A stretch of 43,267 nt of DNA from Planctomycetota bacterium (GCA_009920765.1 RFZJ01000028.1:1-43267), one strand, 5' to 3'; counted from the first letter of the stretch, positions 19,662 through 29,357 are shown. Numbers and translations: made by a program. The notes: generated from the letters alone by a model not told the origin.

Positions 19662-19682
19662 GTTTAGCAGATGATTTATCAA

Positions 19683-19716
19683 AGCAGACCACGAGAAATC
19701 TGGGTCTGCTTTTTTC
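19683..19716 (+). terminator. Rho-independent terminator after nrdJ
   Basis: An 8-bp perfect stem AGCAGACC / GGTCTGCT (19683-19690 and 19703-19710) with a 12-base loop, followed by a T-rich run. It sits 21 bases past the nrdJ stop and separates it from the adenosyltransferase gene. Confidence 0.85.
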
Positions 19717-19793
19717 TTTTTTAGGACTTCTTGCTGTTGGATGACTACTATGTTTGTGGTGGCTGCCAATACTAATTTTATTAGAGGAATAAG

Positions 19794-20366
19794 ATGGTTT
19801 ATCTTTCGAAAATTTACACGAGGATTGGCGATAAAGGCCACACGGCTCTTGGTACGGGCGCCATGGTTTCCAAGGATCACCCCAGAATCGAAGCATATGG
19901 CACAGTTGATGAGTTTAATTCTAATCTAGGAATGCTCGCCTGCCATTTGCCCAAGGGCGTAGATTTGGATTTTCTTAGAAGTATTCAAAATGATCTGTTT
20001 GACCTTGGAGCAGATTTGTGTGTGCCGTCAGCAGATGGCGCGCCAGACAACAGGTTGCGCATTCGTCCTGAGCAGTGGGAAAGACTCGAGAAAAAGATTG
20101 ATGAATGGAATGAGAAATTAAAGCCTTTAAACAGTTTTATATTACCTGGTGGTTCGATTGTTTCCAGCTGGCTTCATGTTTGTCGGACTGTTTGCAGGCG
20201 GGCTGAAAGGTTGGTGGTTCATCTTGCAAGCTTGGAATCTGTAAATGAAAATGCAATTATTTACCTTAATAGGCTTTCAGACCTTCTCTTTGTTATGGCT
20301 AGGGTCTACAACAATAATGGGGCTGATGATGTGCTTTGGTCCCCAGGTAAATCACAAACCAAGTAA
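19794..20366 (+). CDS. PduO-type ATP:cob(I)alamin adenosyltransferase
   Basis: Transfers the adenosyl group of ATP to cob(I)alamin to make adenosylcobalamin. The 190-residue protein shows the PduO/MMAB signatures: the N-terminal ATP-binding loop YTRIGDKGHTALGTG (8-22), RIEAYGTVDEFNS (31-43), FILPGGS, the RTVCRRAER helix and NRLSDLLFVMAR. AGAGGAAT precedes the ATG at good spacing. Its place directly after the B12-dependent ribonucleotide reductase suggests that it supplies that enzyme's cofactor. A terminator lies between the two genes, so this gene probably has its own promoter or relies on partial readthrough. Confidence 0.93.
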   Translation: MVYLSKIYTRIGDKGHTALGTGAMVSKDHPRIEAYGTVDEFNSNLGMLACHLPKGVDLDFLRSIQNDLFDLGADLCVPSADGAPDNRLRIRPEQWERLEKKIDEWNEKLKPLNSFILPGGSIVSSWLHVCRTVCRRAERLVVHLASLESVNENAIIYLNRLSDLLFVMARVYNNNGADDVLWSPGKSQTK

Positions 20367-20389
20367 AACCAAATAGATTTGAGGTTAAG

Positions 20390-21220
20390 ATGGCACACTT
20401 TATTCTGAGCGCTTTTGCTGATGAGATCTCACCAGATCCAATTGAACAAATAAAAGTTCTTGAAGCCAGCAAGGTTAAGTTCATTGAATTTCGGTCGATT
20501 TACCAAACTAATGTTTTGGATCTCACGGATTCGCAAATATCTGACTTTAAGAAGTTGCTTGACCAACATGGCTTTGGCCTTAGTGCCATTGGTTCCCCAA
20601 TTGGGAAAATCAAAGCGGATCAACCTTTCGAGCCCCATCTGATTCGTTTTCAGCGAGCGATTCATCTTTGTGGCGTTTTTGGTATCAAGAACATCCGCAT
20701 TTTTAGTTATTATCTTCCCGAGGGTGATCAATGGCCTAAATGGAAAGACGAAGTTTTTCGCAGAATGGAAAAGAAACTTGAACTCGCCAAGAGTGCTGGC
20801 GTGGTTTTGCTTCACGAAAATGAACATGGGATCTATGGCGATTCACCGGACAGGGTTCATGAATTACTATCAAGGTTTTCCTGTGCGCATTTTCATGCCG
20901 CATTTGATCCAGCCAATTATGTCTTTTGTGGTTATGACCCTTGGGAAGGCTGGCTTAAAGCCCGTGATTACACCACACATTTCCATGTTAAAGATTGGGT
21001 GGCCAAAGAAAAGCATGGATGTTTGGCAGGTACGGGTGGCGGCATGATACCCAAGATTATTGCGGACGTACAAGCGCGTGGCTATACGGGCTTTGCAACC
21101 TTGGAGCCGCACCTTCTTGGTGGCGGGCCTACTGGTGGTAATACCGGCCCCGAATTGTTCCCCAAGGCGATTGAAGCTTTCAGGGCTATTGTTACCAAAG
21201 CTGGTGCAACGCACGCTTAA
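20390..21220 (+). CDS. Sugar phosphate isomerase/epimerase family TIM-barrel protein
   Basis: A 276-residue xylose isomerase-like TIM-barrel protein. Candidate metal ligands are the Glu in LLHENEHGIYGD, the Asp in AFDPANYVF, the His in HFHVKDW and the Glu in ATLEPHLLGG, spaced as in family members that use a divalent metal. GAGG lies 6 bases before the ATG and the gene follows the adenosyltransferase by 23 bases. Similar genes are numerous in planctomycetes. Substrate unknown; it is not a close copy of the other barrel gene at 3764. Confidence 0.85.
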   Translation: MAHFILSAFADEISPDPIEQIKVLEASKVKFIEFRSIYQTNVLDLTDSQISDFKKLLDQHGFGLSAIGSPIGKIKADQPFEPHLIRFQRAIHLCGVFGIKNIRIFSYYLPEGDQWPKWKDEVFRRMEKKLELAKSAGVVLLHENEHGIYGDSPDRVHELLSRFSCAHFHAAFDPANYVFCGYDPWEGWLKARDYTTHFHVKDWVAKEKHGCLAGTGGGMIPKIIADVQARGYTGFATLEPHLLGGGPTGGNTGPELFPKAIEAFRAIVTKAGATHA

Positions 21221-21248
21221 TTTTTTCTGAAGAATCGAGGTTTTTAAC

Positions 21249-22688
21249 ATGACCCTGATTCACCTCCGTGTTAACGATGCGGAAACTCAAAAGCCTGTTC
21301 CCGTTCGAATCCGAATTGCTGACCTTCTGGGGAATTCTTTTCATCCACTTGGAAGGCAGCAATTATTTTTAACCGCCCCTCATTCGGCAGTTGGTGGTCA
21401 GGTTGCATATGAAAACAAAAAATATTATTACATCGATGGTGCTTGCGAAATTGATCTTCCTCCAGGCATATACAACTTAGAAGTAACCAAGGGCGAGCGC
21501 TTTCATAAGGTTTTCAAGAATATCGAGATCAAACAAGGGCAGGCGGCCTTACGGGTAAACATTGAGAGAAAATTGAATTCCTCCTGGGGGAGTTGGATTA
21601 GTGGCGATGCACGTTGTCATGATCTCTCCTGGCCTGCTGCAGTTCTGGAAGGTTCATCTGAAGGTTTAGATCTGGTGCATTTGCTTGCCTGTGAAAATCT
21701 TCAGCCGGGAAATGGTATTCCTGATGTCTCTCGGATACTTGACTTTTCAGGGCAGGAAATTGCGTATCAAAAGTTTGGCTGTAGTCTTTTTGTAAACACC
21801 CTTAATCATCATCCATTTTTGGGTACCATCGGAATCCTTCATTCCCACCGGCCAGTCTTTCCTCTAGTTTCTCCTTCATCCGAATATCCAGGAATTTGGT
21901 CTGTTATTGATTGGTGCAGACAAGGGCATCGCAAGAATGGGCTGATTACTTGGGTTTTTGATGCTAATAACAAATATCAGGGCGAAGCCCTTGCTGCTTT
22001 GATATTAAATGAAATCGATCTTTTTGAAATTTCTAATCTAAGTCTGGATGATAACTCGTCAATGCTTTTTTGGTATACCCTTTTAAATGCAGGGGTTAGA
22101 ACCAATGCGGTTGGAGCAAGTGGTAAAAATAGTAATGCTGTTTTTCTCGGTTACCCAAAAACCTGGTGCAGAAAGCCTTCTATAACTGATTCTCCAGATC
22201 ATTTATCTTGGTTAGAATCTGCTAGAAGAGGTGATTCTTTCTTTAGTGTTGGCCCATTTATAGAACTTACCATTATTAATTTTATGCCTTTGATGGAAAT
22301 TCAACTGATTGCACACGATCTGTCTACTGATGATGAAATTGAATTGGTAATTGATGGCAAAATCACAACTTTTGAACGAGATAAAAGCTTGGCAAATCTA
22401 ACCCTAAACATGGAGTTAAATCCTGGAGGATTTGAATGGGTTTGTGGCAGGGTAATTTCCAATGAAGATAGTAAGCCATTTGTTAAAGCTCATACAAATC
22501 CATTATTTTCAAGAAATGTGAATGACCAAATGGGGCAGGAAAAATTATGTGCAATCCAAAAGCTGGAGATTCTTTTTGAAAATACAGAAGCTTGGCTTCG
22601 AAGCCTTGACTTGAAAGAGAAAAAAAGAGTTGACCAGATTCTGGGATTTCTTACTGAGGCAAAAGCTAAACTTGTTAGTGGAAATTAA
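21249..22688 (+). CDS. CehA/McbA-like metallohydrolase homologue with degenerate metal site
   Basis: A 479-residue protein without a signal peptide. Residues 1-107 look like a transthyretin-like beta domain (YYIDGACEIDLPPGIYNLEV), and the rest resembles the PHP-type CehA/McbA domain common in planctomycetes. The usual GDLHxH metal motif appears as GDARCH at 119-124, so one His has become Arg. Later parts keep GILHSHRP (about 196-203) and SARRGDSFFSVGP, typical of the family. It may be inactive or use a changed site. GAGG lies 9 bases before the ATG, 28 bases after the TIM-barrel gene. Family membership is an inference from pattern; activity is unknown. Confidence 0.65.
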   Translation: MTLIHLRVNDAETQKPVPVRIRIADLLGNSFHPLGRQQLFLTAPHSAVGGQVAYENKKYYYIDGACEIDLPPGIYNLEVTKGERFHKVFKNIEIKQGQAALRVNIERKLNSSWGSWISGDARCHDLSWPAAVLEGSSEGLDLVHLLACENLQPGNGIPDVSRILDFSGQEIAYQKFGCSLFVNTLNHHPFLGTIGILHSHRPVFPLVSPSSEYPGIWSVIDWCRQGHRKNGLITWVFDANNKYQGEALAALILNEIDLFEISNLSLDDNSSMLFWYTLLNAGVRTNAVGASGKNSNAVFLGYPKTWCRKPSITDSPDHLSWLESARRGDSFFSVGPFIELTIINFMPLMEIQLIAHDLSTDDEIELVIDGKITTFERDKSLANLTLNMELNPGGFEWVCGRVISNEDSKPFVKAHTNPLFSRNVNDQMGQEKLCAIQKLEILFENTEAWLRSLDLKEKKRVDQILGFLTEAKAKLVSGN

Positions 22689-22862
22689 GGCCACTTTCGC
22701 TGATGATATGCCATGATGATTGAACAATAGGAACGTCAACAGGCCAATATTAAAAGCCGTCCTAACAGTTTGTTTTTAATGGAATTAGGCAGAGATTGAT
22801 TTTGTGAATTGCAGAATAATAGTGGTTCTTCCTTCGTTATATTTGTCCTAAACTTTGTGATT

Positions 22863-22929
22863 AGCTTGCAGGTGGTTAGGGTAAAGGTTCCAACAAGCTC
22901 GCATCCTACTATAATTTGCAAAACAAGCT
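22863..22929 (+). promoter_or_regulatory. Candidate guaB promoter with AACAAGCT repeats
   Basis: A perfect TATAAT at 22910-22915 stands 33 bases before the guaB ATG, with a weak -35 (TTCCAA, 22888-22893). AACAAGCT occurs at 22892-22899 and 22922-22929, 30 bases apart, and an inverted AGCTTG lies at 22863-22868. The -10 is a sequence match only. The rest of the 259-base gap shows nothing clear. Confidence 0.4.
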
Positions 22930-22947
22930 TTTCTGAGGAGTTATAAT

Positions 22948-24429
22948 ATGTTGGATCGAATTGGTTACAAAGGGATTACTTTTGACGATGTCTTTTTGGA
23001 ACCCGCATACAGTGATGTGGTTCCCAGAGAAGTTGATTTACGCACCTTACTGACTAAAAATATCAAACTCAATATCCCGATATTATCTTCCCCCATGGAT
23101 ACCGTTACGGAGAGTGATCTTGCGATAGCTTTGGCGCAAGAGGGGGGAATGGGCATAATACATAAAAATTTGTCCATTATCGATCAAACTCGTGAGGTAG
23201 ACAAAGTTAAGCGTAGTGAAAATGGTATAATCACCGACCCGATTACCTTGCCACCTGAAGAGAAAGTGGTTAATGCACGCAGAATAATGGAACAAAATAA
23301 GATAAGTGGTGTGCCGATTACCACCAATGGTCATCTGAAGGGAATTTTAACTCGAAGGGATTTAAGATTCTTAACTAATACTAATCAGCAAATTTCCGAG
23401 GTTATGACCAAGGAAAATCTGGTAACTGCTCCAGAAAATACAACTCTTGAGGAAGCTGAAACGATTTTAACGGAAAATAAGGTCGAGAAACTTTTGCTGG
23501 TTGACGATAAGTTTATACTGAAGGGTATGATTACGATCAAAGATATTGACAAATTAAGCAGCTTTCCAAGTGCCTGTAAAGATAGGCGAGGTAGGCTGCG
23601 GGTCGGAGCTGCGGTTGGGGTTTTTGATTTCGAAAGAGTCGAGTCCCTTATCAAAGCCGGGGTTGATGTCTTGGTTGTTGATTCTGCCCATGGCCATAGC
23701 AAGAATGTGATTGAAACGGTCAGGAAAATTAAATCCATGTTTTCGATCGATTTGATTGCAGGAAATGTTGCTACACTCGAAGGAGCTAAAGCCTTGGTTG
23801 ATGCGGGCGCTGATGCTGTGAAGGTTGGAATCGGTCCTGGTTCCATTTGCACCACCAGAATGATTTCTGGCGTTGGTGTTCCACAAATCACTGCTATTAA
23901 TCAAGTCGCTACCGGCCTTAAAGATTTCGGTATTCCCGTCATTGGTGATGGTGGCATCCGATATTCAGGGGATATAACCAAAGCTATTGCTGCTGGTGCA
24001 AACTGCGTAATGCTTGGGAGTCTTCTTGCTGGCTTGGCGGAATCGCCCGGACAGATCATTCTTTATAAGGGCCGAAGCTTCAAGACTTATCGTGGAATGG
24101 GATCTCAGGGTGCCATGATGGCAGGATCCAAGGATCGTTACCAGCAAAGTGGTGAATCTACCATTGATAAACTTGTTCCGGAAGGTGTGGAGGGTCGGGT
24201 TCCATATAAAGGCCCGCTTGCCCCTTTTATTTATCAGCTCGTTGGTGGGCTAAGGGCAGGTATGGGTTATTGTGGTACCAAAGATATTGAAGAGCTAAGA
24301 ACAAAAACGAAATTTATTCAAGTTAGTGGAGCTTCCGTGGCGGAAAGTCACCCCCACGATATCTCCATAACGCACGAGGCCCCGAATTATTCTTCGAGGA
24401 CAGACCATGCGCACAGCGATAGTAACTAG
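22948..24429 (+). CDS. guaB: Inosine-5'-monophosphate dehydrogenase
   Basis: Converts IMP to XMP with NAD, the committed step of guanine nucleotide synthesis. The 493-residue chain has [14 protein letters not shown] at the N-terminus, a pair of CBS domains inserted at about 96-205, and the catalytic loop [11 protein letters not shown] with C301. The mobile flap and IMP-binding parts ([34 protein letters not shown]) are all present. GAGGAG lies 8 bases before the ATG. The stop lies inside the next gene, which begins 23 bases upstream of it in another frame. Confidence 0.97.
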   Translation: MLDRIGYKGITFDDVFLEPAYSDVVPREVDLRTLLTKNIKLNIPILSSPMDTVTESDLAIALAQEGGMGIIHKNLSIIDQTREVDKVKRSENGIITDPITLPPEEKVVNARRIMEQNKISGVPITTNGHLKGILTRRDLRFLTNTNQQISEVMTKENLVTAPENTTLEEAETILTENKVEKLLLVDDKFILKGMITIKDIDKLSSFPSACKDRRGRLRVGAAVGVFDFERVESLIKAGVDVLVVDSAHGHSKNVIETVRKIKSMFSIDLIAGNVATLEGAKALVDAGADAVKVGIGPGSICTTRMISGVGVPQITAINQVATGLKDFGIPVIGDGGIRYSGDITKAIAAGANCVMLGSLLAGLAESPGQIILYKGRSFKTYRGMGSQGAMMAGSKDRYQQSGESTIDKLVPEGVEGRVPYKGPLAPFIYQLVGGLRAGMGYCGTKDIEELRTKTKFIQVSGASVAESHPHDISITHEAPNYSSRTDHAHSDSN

Positions 24430-25129
24430 ATTGTTGGTGGCAAGTTTTTCTCTTGCTGCTGTATTTGCAAATGCTGGGGAAGCTGAGATTAAAACCGGCA
24501 CTACCCCAAACCAAGGGCAGGTTATTGCTACCGGATTGAAATCGAAAGGCGTAAGCCGTGCAACTGATATTGCAGGCCAACCCATGCCCTTGATCAACGA
24601 TCCCAAGTCAGGCCAAGATCTACTGTCAGCTTACCAGATCCAGCTTGATCCCCCAGGTGCAGAAAGGCTGTTCAGGCTGGAATCCGAAGATTCCTTGCGT
24701 GAGCGAATGGGGCAGGAAAAGAAATCTGTCGACCAACTTGAACGATTGGTTTTTCCTTCCGATGTTGTCCTAAGCAATAAAAAATACGATTATCAATGGC
24801 GTAATAATAATTGGGCGAGACACGACCGGAAAGTTGAACCATATTACCTTACTTACGACAGGCTCTTTTTTCAGGAAATCAACAGCGAAAGATATGGCTG
24901 GGATTTGGGCGCTGTCCAACCTTTTGTATCCACGCTTACATTCTTCTTTGATTTTGTAACACTGCCTTATCACATGGCAACCGATCCTTTCCGCAGGTAT
25001 GACAGTAGCTCAGGATATTGCCTTCCAGGCGACCCAGTTCCTTACATGTGGTATCCACCTAATGTAAGCGTTACGGGTTCGGTATCCGAGTTGCTTACCA
25101 TTGCCTTGTTGATTGCTGTGTTTCCCTAA
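24407..25129 (+). CDS. Secreted protein of unknown function, planctomycete-type
   Basis: A 240-residue protein with an N-terminal signal peptide ([18 protein letters not shown]). The last third is unusually rich in Tyr, Pro and aromatic residues ([22 protein letters not shown], then [14 protein letters not shown] and [14 protein letters not shown] at about 204-217), a pattern I associate with exported planctomycete proteins of no known role. The C-terminus ends in a hydrophobic stretch ([12 protein letters not shown]). GAGG lies 7 bases before the ATG. The gene overlaps the guaB end by 23 bases in a different frame, so the two are probably co-transcribed; a strong terminator follows. I do not recognise a named domain. 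Confidence 0.8.
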   Translation: MRTAIVTRLLVASFSLAAVFANAGEAEIKTGTTPNQGQVIATGLKSKGVSRATDIAGQPMPLINDPKSGQDLLSAYQIQLDPPGAERLFRLESEDSLRERMGQEKKSVDQLERLVFPSDVVLSNKKYDYQWRNNNWARHDRKVEPYYLTYDRLFFQEINSERYGWDLGAVQPFVSTLTFFFDFVTLPYHMATDPFRRYDSSSGYCLPGDPVPYMWYPPNVSVTGSVSELLTIALLIAVFP

Positions 25130-25146
25130 GGACTACGATTAGAATG

Positions 25147-25178
25147 AAAAAAGGAGTGGCATCTGCCACTCCTTTTTT
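25147..25178. terminator. Bidirectional Rho-independent terminator
   Basis: An 8-9 bp perfect stem GGAGTGGC(A) / (T)GCCACTCC (25153-25161 and 25164-25172) flanked by six A on the left and six T on the right. It sits between two converging genes and can serve both the secreted orphan (+) and the M16 peptidase (-). Confidence 0.92.
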
Positions 25179-25247
25179 GTTTTCTTGCACTGCTTTTCGT
25201 AACCGCAATGTTACCCAATGGCGAATTAGCAGTAAAGGATCAAAGGG

Positions 25248-27983
25248 TTAATTCTTTTTATTAAAATCACCCGCCCAAATTGTGATCATTTTATCAGCAG
25301 TTACATGCTTTTTGAAAGCGTCTACCACTTCTTTTGAAGTTAGATTCTTTATTTTCAGCTCAAGAGTCTTGTAGAAATCCATGGACCGGTTAGCCGCTAG
25401 GTTTTCTGCAAGGATGGATGTTAATCTTGAATCTGTAGTTCTTTCGATTTTCATCTGGGCAAGAAAAGCTTTTTGGCCTTCTGCGAATTCGGTGGCATCG
25501 ATGCCTGCATCTACGAATTTTTTGATCTCATCAAAAACCGCAACATCGACATTCTTGATTTTGGAAGGGTTGCAACTTGCCATCACCATGAACCGGGCCG
25601 ATAAGTCTTCAGCATCTGCATCGAGGCCAGAGCGAACACCATAGGCTAGGCCCTCCTTTTGTCGTACCCTGTTTCCAAGTCTGGAGCTTAAGCTGCCACT
25701 ACCTATGATAAAGTCGGCCATGGCCAAGCCGACAAAGTCGGGATCTGAATCTTTAAGAGGAAAAACTATGCCTGACATGAACATTGCATTTTCCTTGTCA
25801 GGTGTATCGATGACCAGCTTTTCACCTTTATCAGCGGTTTTGGCTGTTTTCTCGATTTTTTTAAATGCAATCTTGGATTTGATAGCAAGGATTTTCTTGG
25901 CATGCTCTGAAACTTTCTCGGGCTCGAAGTCGCCAACAGCAACAACTTCGGCCTCACCTACCCCAAAGATGTTTTTGTAAAGATCTTTGATGTCTTCGAT
26001 GGTGAGCTTGTTGAGTCGTTCAGCAGATTCCTCGAATGTTGGAGTGTATCGGACATCTGTAGAGGGGTAGGGGGCAAGTTTTCGTTGCAAGAGGCGATTT
26101 GCCAGCGCACCCGGTTCGGTTTTGTTCTTTTCGAGAAGGTCTTTTGATTGGCGTTTGATAATTTCCAATTCTTCAGATGGGAAGGCTGGTTCATGCAATA
26201 CCTCATGCAGAAGTTCAAGCACGCCATTGACTGAATCTTTTCTACAAAGAATAGAGATTTGCAACTCGCCAGCGGAACCACTGATGCGCCATTGAGCTTG
26301 TAGTTTAGCCATTGTGTCTTCGATTTCCTGCCTGGTTTTCTTTTGTGTTCCGCGGGTTAAAAGCAGGGGCATAATGGCTGCAACGGTATTCTTTCCTGCC
26401 AAATCTTTTTCATTGCCAAAATGAATATTAATTAGAAGGCTTACCACTTGGTTGCGGGTTTTTTTGGGAAGATAAGCGTATTTCACATTTGGAGATAAAG
26501 TACCGCTGGTGGTGGTTTGAATGATGTTTTCAATCGAGGGGTCGAAAAATTCACCCTGTGCCATGGCTTGTCCGCCCTTGTAATCTTTAAGAAGGGCGTT
26601 TAGGTCGGGAGAAGCCGGTATTTTTATACGCTCTGCTTTATCGGTGGGGTAATAAGTCCCAACAGTACTATTGTTTGCGGTGAGGTAAGTTTGGGCAACG
26701 CGCTGAACATCCTCAGGTGTAACCTTGGTGATAAGATCTCTGAAAAGGAAGAATAATCTCCAATCGCCCTTTGCGGCCCAATCACTTAGAGAGATGCCGA
26801 TACGGTTGCTATCGGACATCAATAGGCTTCTGGATCGGGCAAATTTGATTTTAGCTCTTTCAACCTCTGTTTTATCAACAGGTGATGTGCGAAATTTTTC
26901 AATTGTTTCAAGTAATAAAGAGCGTGTTTTGTCGATATCAGCGGTGCCGTCAACACTAGCCATGATTTCAAACACACCCGGGTCGTGCCAGCCAAAAGCA
27001 TAACCTGAAACGCTGGTTGCAACTTTTCCCAAGACCAAGGTTTTGTAAAGGATACCAGAGGGTTGGCTGGTAAGGACTTCCTCTAGGATTTCGAGAGCGG
27101 GAAAATCTGGATGGGAACTTGAAGGAGTATGGTAAACAACTCCAACAGCGCCAACTTTACCCACGCGCCTAAGAACCACCTGCCTCTGTCCGTCCTGTGG
27201 AGGTTCTTCGGTGTAAGTTGATTCAAGTGGAGTTTCAGGCTTTTGGATCGACCCAAAATATTTTTCAATCAAACCGAGAGCCTGTTCTTTTTTGAAATTC
27301 CCGGCAATTACAAGCATGATGTTATCGATGCGGTAATATTTCTTGTAGAAGGCTTGAAGCTTATCAATTGGAACACGTTCGATATCCGCCCTGTTTCCAA
27401 TGGTGGATTTGCCGTAATTATGCCAGTCAAACGCAGCAGAAAGCATGCGTTGACTTAGTATGCCGACAGGGTCGTTTTCACCCCGTTCGAATTCATTTCG
27501 CACCACGGTCATTTCTGAAAGTAGGTCTTCCCTGCGAATAAAACTGTTAAACAACCTGTCGGCTTCGAGTCGGATCGCAAATTCAAGATTGTCGCCCTCG
27601 CTAGAAAGTGTTTCGAAGTAATTGGTACGATCAACCCAAGTGGTACCGTTCATGATAGCGCCACGATCCTTCAATGCTTTGGGAATATCAGGATGAAGTT
27701 TCGTACCTTTGAAAACCATGTGTTCAAGAAGGTGAGCCATGCCGCCTTCGCCATAGCCTTCGTGTCTGGAACCCACAAAAACGGTAGCATTAACTGTTAC
27801 TTTTGAGGTTGAGGGATCGGGGTAAAGAAGGATCTTCAAACCGTTATTCATTTTGTATTCGGTGATATTTTCAATGGAAGTTACTTCTTTGATGATTGAT
27901 TTGGTTTCTTGTGCAAAAGCTGAAAGCAAACCTAAGTGGGAAGTAAGCATTGAAAGCACAACCATAAAAAAAATCCTTGTCAT
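25248..27983 (-). CDS. Exported M16-family zinc metallopeptidase, two M16 units
   Basis: A 911-residue insulinase/pitrilysin-type peptidase. A signal peptide (FFMVVLSMLTSHLGLLSAFA) precedes the first M16 unit, which has the inverted zinc motif HLLEH at 84-88 and the distal Glu at about 164 in VVRNEFERGENDP. The second half repeats the fold from about residue 510 (MPLLLTRGTQKKTRQE) without the zinc motif, as usual, and has the RVRQKEGLAYGVRSGL segment of the inactive unit. AAGGAGA lies 6 bases before the ATG. It is the last gene of the minus block. Probably degrades peptides in the periplasm; substrate unknown. Confidence 0.93.
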   Translation of the reverse strand: MTRIFFMVVLSMLTSHLGLLSAFAQETKSIIKEVTSIENITEYKMNNGLKILLYPDPSTSKVTVNATVFVGSRHEGYGEGGMAHLLEHMVFKGTKLHPDIPKALKDRGAIMNGTTWVDRTNYFETLSSEGDNLEFAIRLEADRLFNSFIRREDLLSEMTVVRNEFERGENDPVGILSQRMLSAAFDWHNYGKSTIGNRADIERVPIDKLQAFYKKYYRIDNIMLVIAGNFKKEQALGLIEKYFGSIQKPETPLESTYTEEPPQDGQRQVVLRRVGKVGAVGVVYHTPSSSHPDFPALEILEEVLTSQPSGILYKTLVLGKVATSVSGYAFGWHDPGVFEIMASVDGTADIDKTRSLLLETIEKFRTSPVDKTEVERAKIKFARSRSLLMSDSNRIGISLSDWAAKGDWRLFFLFRDLITKVTPEDVQRVAQTYLTANNSTVGTYYPTDKAERIKIPASPDLNALLKDYKGGQAMAQGEFFDPSIENIIQTTTSGTLSPNVKYAYLPKKTRNQVVSLLINIHFGNEKDLAGKNTVAAIMPLLLTRGTQKKTRQEIEDTMAKLQAQWRISGSAGELQISILCRKDSVNGVLELLHEVLHEPAFPSEELEIIKRQSKDLLEKNKTEPGALANRLLQRKLAPYPSTDVRYTPTFEESAERLNKLTIEDIKDLYKNIFGVGEAEVVAVGDFEPEKVSEHAKKILAIKSKIAFKKIEKTAKTADKGEKLVIDTPDKENAMFMSGIVFPLKDSDPDFVGLAMADFIIGSGSLSSRLGNRVRQKEGLAYGVRSGLDADAEDLSARFMVMASCNPSKIKNVDVAVFDEIKKFVDAGIDATEFAEGQKAFLAQMKIERTTDSRLTSILAENLAANRSMDFYKTLELKIKNLTSKEVVDAFKKHVTADKMITIWAGDFNKKN

Positions 27984-28003
27984 TGAAATCTCCTTTTAAA
28001 CGA

Positions 28004-28030
28004 ATACTGCAGACGATAAGCCTGCAGTAT
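28004..28030. other. 9-bp hairpin between the PQQ-like and M16 genes
   Basis: A perfect stem ATACTGCAG / CTGCAGTAT (28004-28012 and 28022-28030) with a 9-base loop, 20 bases upstream of the M16 start on the minus strand. There is no T-run, so it is not a classical terminator; it may stabilise a transcript end or be an operator. Confidence 0.45.
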
Positions 28031-28070
28031 ATAGAGTGAGAGCGGTTTTGATAAATACTAAAAGGTCGGA

Positions 28071-29357
28071 TCAGTTGACGGCCCCTTTTGCAGAAACATC
28101 ATAGCACCAAAGGGTATCTTTTTCCTTAAGGTAAAGTTTGCCGCCAATGACAACTGGATGATTCCAACTGTTATTGGTGGAATTGGGGATTTTGAACGAA
28201 CCCTTCTCCACATAGCCCTTGGGGGAAGCTTCAACCAAGGCGACTACTCCATTGTCGTAGCGAATGTAAAGATGCCCATCGGCAAAAACCATGGAAGCAG
28301 AGCCTTTGCCAGCTTCGCGGTTTTCAGGCTTGGGCCTTTTCCATAGAACTTTACCAGTTGTGATATCTGCGCATTGTGGGTTTCCTGAATCATCACGATC
28401 GCTGAAAATAAAATCACCGATTTTAATAACGCCACCATGCTTGTTTGTTAATTCCTTGTTGAAATAAACTTCGCTTGCATCAATTCCTTGTGCGGATTTG
28501 GTTAACTGAACCAACCCAGCCCCACGCCCGTAACCAGCAGCAGCATAGATTTTATCGTTAAAAGGTATGGGGGTTGGAATGTTCGCAGTGTTGGCTTTAA
28601 ACTTCGCAGGATCATTGCCGTATTTCCAGGCAACCTTTCCAGTATTGGCTTCGATCCCGACCAATTCGTTTGAAAGAAGTTGCACATAGTATTTGTCGTT
28701 GCCGATCGTGGAGATGACGATGGAGGAATAGCCAGCAGTTTGATCAAGTGGGCAAGCCCATACTGTGTCACCAGTGGCTTTATTTAATGCAACAATAGTT
28801 TTGTCTTTACCACCGGGTGTGCAAATAAGGTTGTTGCCATCAATGAGAGGTGATTCGGTGTAGTTCCATCCGCCTGATTTTCCACTGAAATCCTTGTTTA
28901 AATTTTTTCTCCATATTTCTTTGCCATCTGCTGCATTCACGCAAACAAGGTCGCCAAACTGACCAAGTGCGTATACCTTGCCATCTGAAAAGCAGGGAGT
29001 GCAACGAGTGCCGGAATAATTTCCGCCAGTTTTGCCAACCATGGTTTGCCAAAGAATTTTGCCAGAAGTTCGATCAAGCCCTATGACAAAGGAAGACTTT
29101 TCGGTCTCGATGTCGCCCATGGTGAAAATTTTATCAGCAACAGCACTGATGCTTGAAAACCCGCCACCTAGCTTTTCTGTTTTCCAAAGAAGTTTAGGGC
29201 CGGCTTGGGGCCAATCTTTTAAAAGATTCTTATCCATTGAAATGGCATCACGGTTGTTACCCCGGAATTGTTTCCAATCATTGGAATCTGTTGGGGTTTG
29301 CCCCAGACTAATTTGAACGGTAATAAGCAGGAGGCTGGAACATAGAAGCGATTTCAT
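28071..29357 (-). CDS. Secreted PQQ-like beta-propeller protein
   Basis: A 428-residue exported protein with signal peptide (LLCSSLLLITVQISLG, then QTPTD). It begins with WKQFRGNNRDAIS, the opening typical of planctomycete PQQ-binding-like repeat proteins, followed by repeats such as VIGLDRTSGKILWQT, VCVNAADGKEIWRKN, IVALNKATGDTVWACP and VGIEANTGKVAWKYG, each a blade of the propeller. These proteins often lack cofactor and act as binding scaffolds; no dehydrogenase catalytic residues can be assigned here. GGGG lies 8 bases before the ATG. Lies 87 bases upstream of the M16 peptidase on the same strand. Confidence 0.88.
   Translation of the reverse strand: MKSLLCSSLLLITVQISLGQTPTDSNDWKQFRGNNRDAISMDKNLLKDWPQAGPKLLWKTEKLGGGFSSISAVADKIFTMGDIETEKSSFVIGLDRTSGKILWQTMVGKTGGNYSGTRCTPCFSDGKVYALGQFGDLVCVNAADGKEIWRKNLNKDFSGKSGGWNYTESPLIDGNNLICTPGGKDKTIVALNKATGDTVWACPLDQTAGYSSIVISTIGNDKYYVQLLSNELVGIEANTGKVAWKYGNDPAKFKANTANIPTPIPFNDKIYAAAGYGRGAGLVQLTKSAQGIDASEVYFNKELTNKHGGVIKIGDFIFSDRDDSGNPQCADITTGKVLWKRPKPENREAGKGSASMVFADGHLYIRYDNGVVALVEASPKGYVEKGSFKIPNSTNNSWNHPVVIGGKLYLKEKDTLWCYDVSAKGAVN

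Noticed and set aside
23385..23891. 168-codon open frame antisense to guaB
   Set aside because: Complementary to a well-conserved IMP dehydrogenase; low-complexity Ser/Thr-rich translation typical of antisense shadows.
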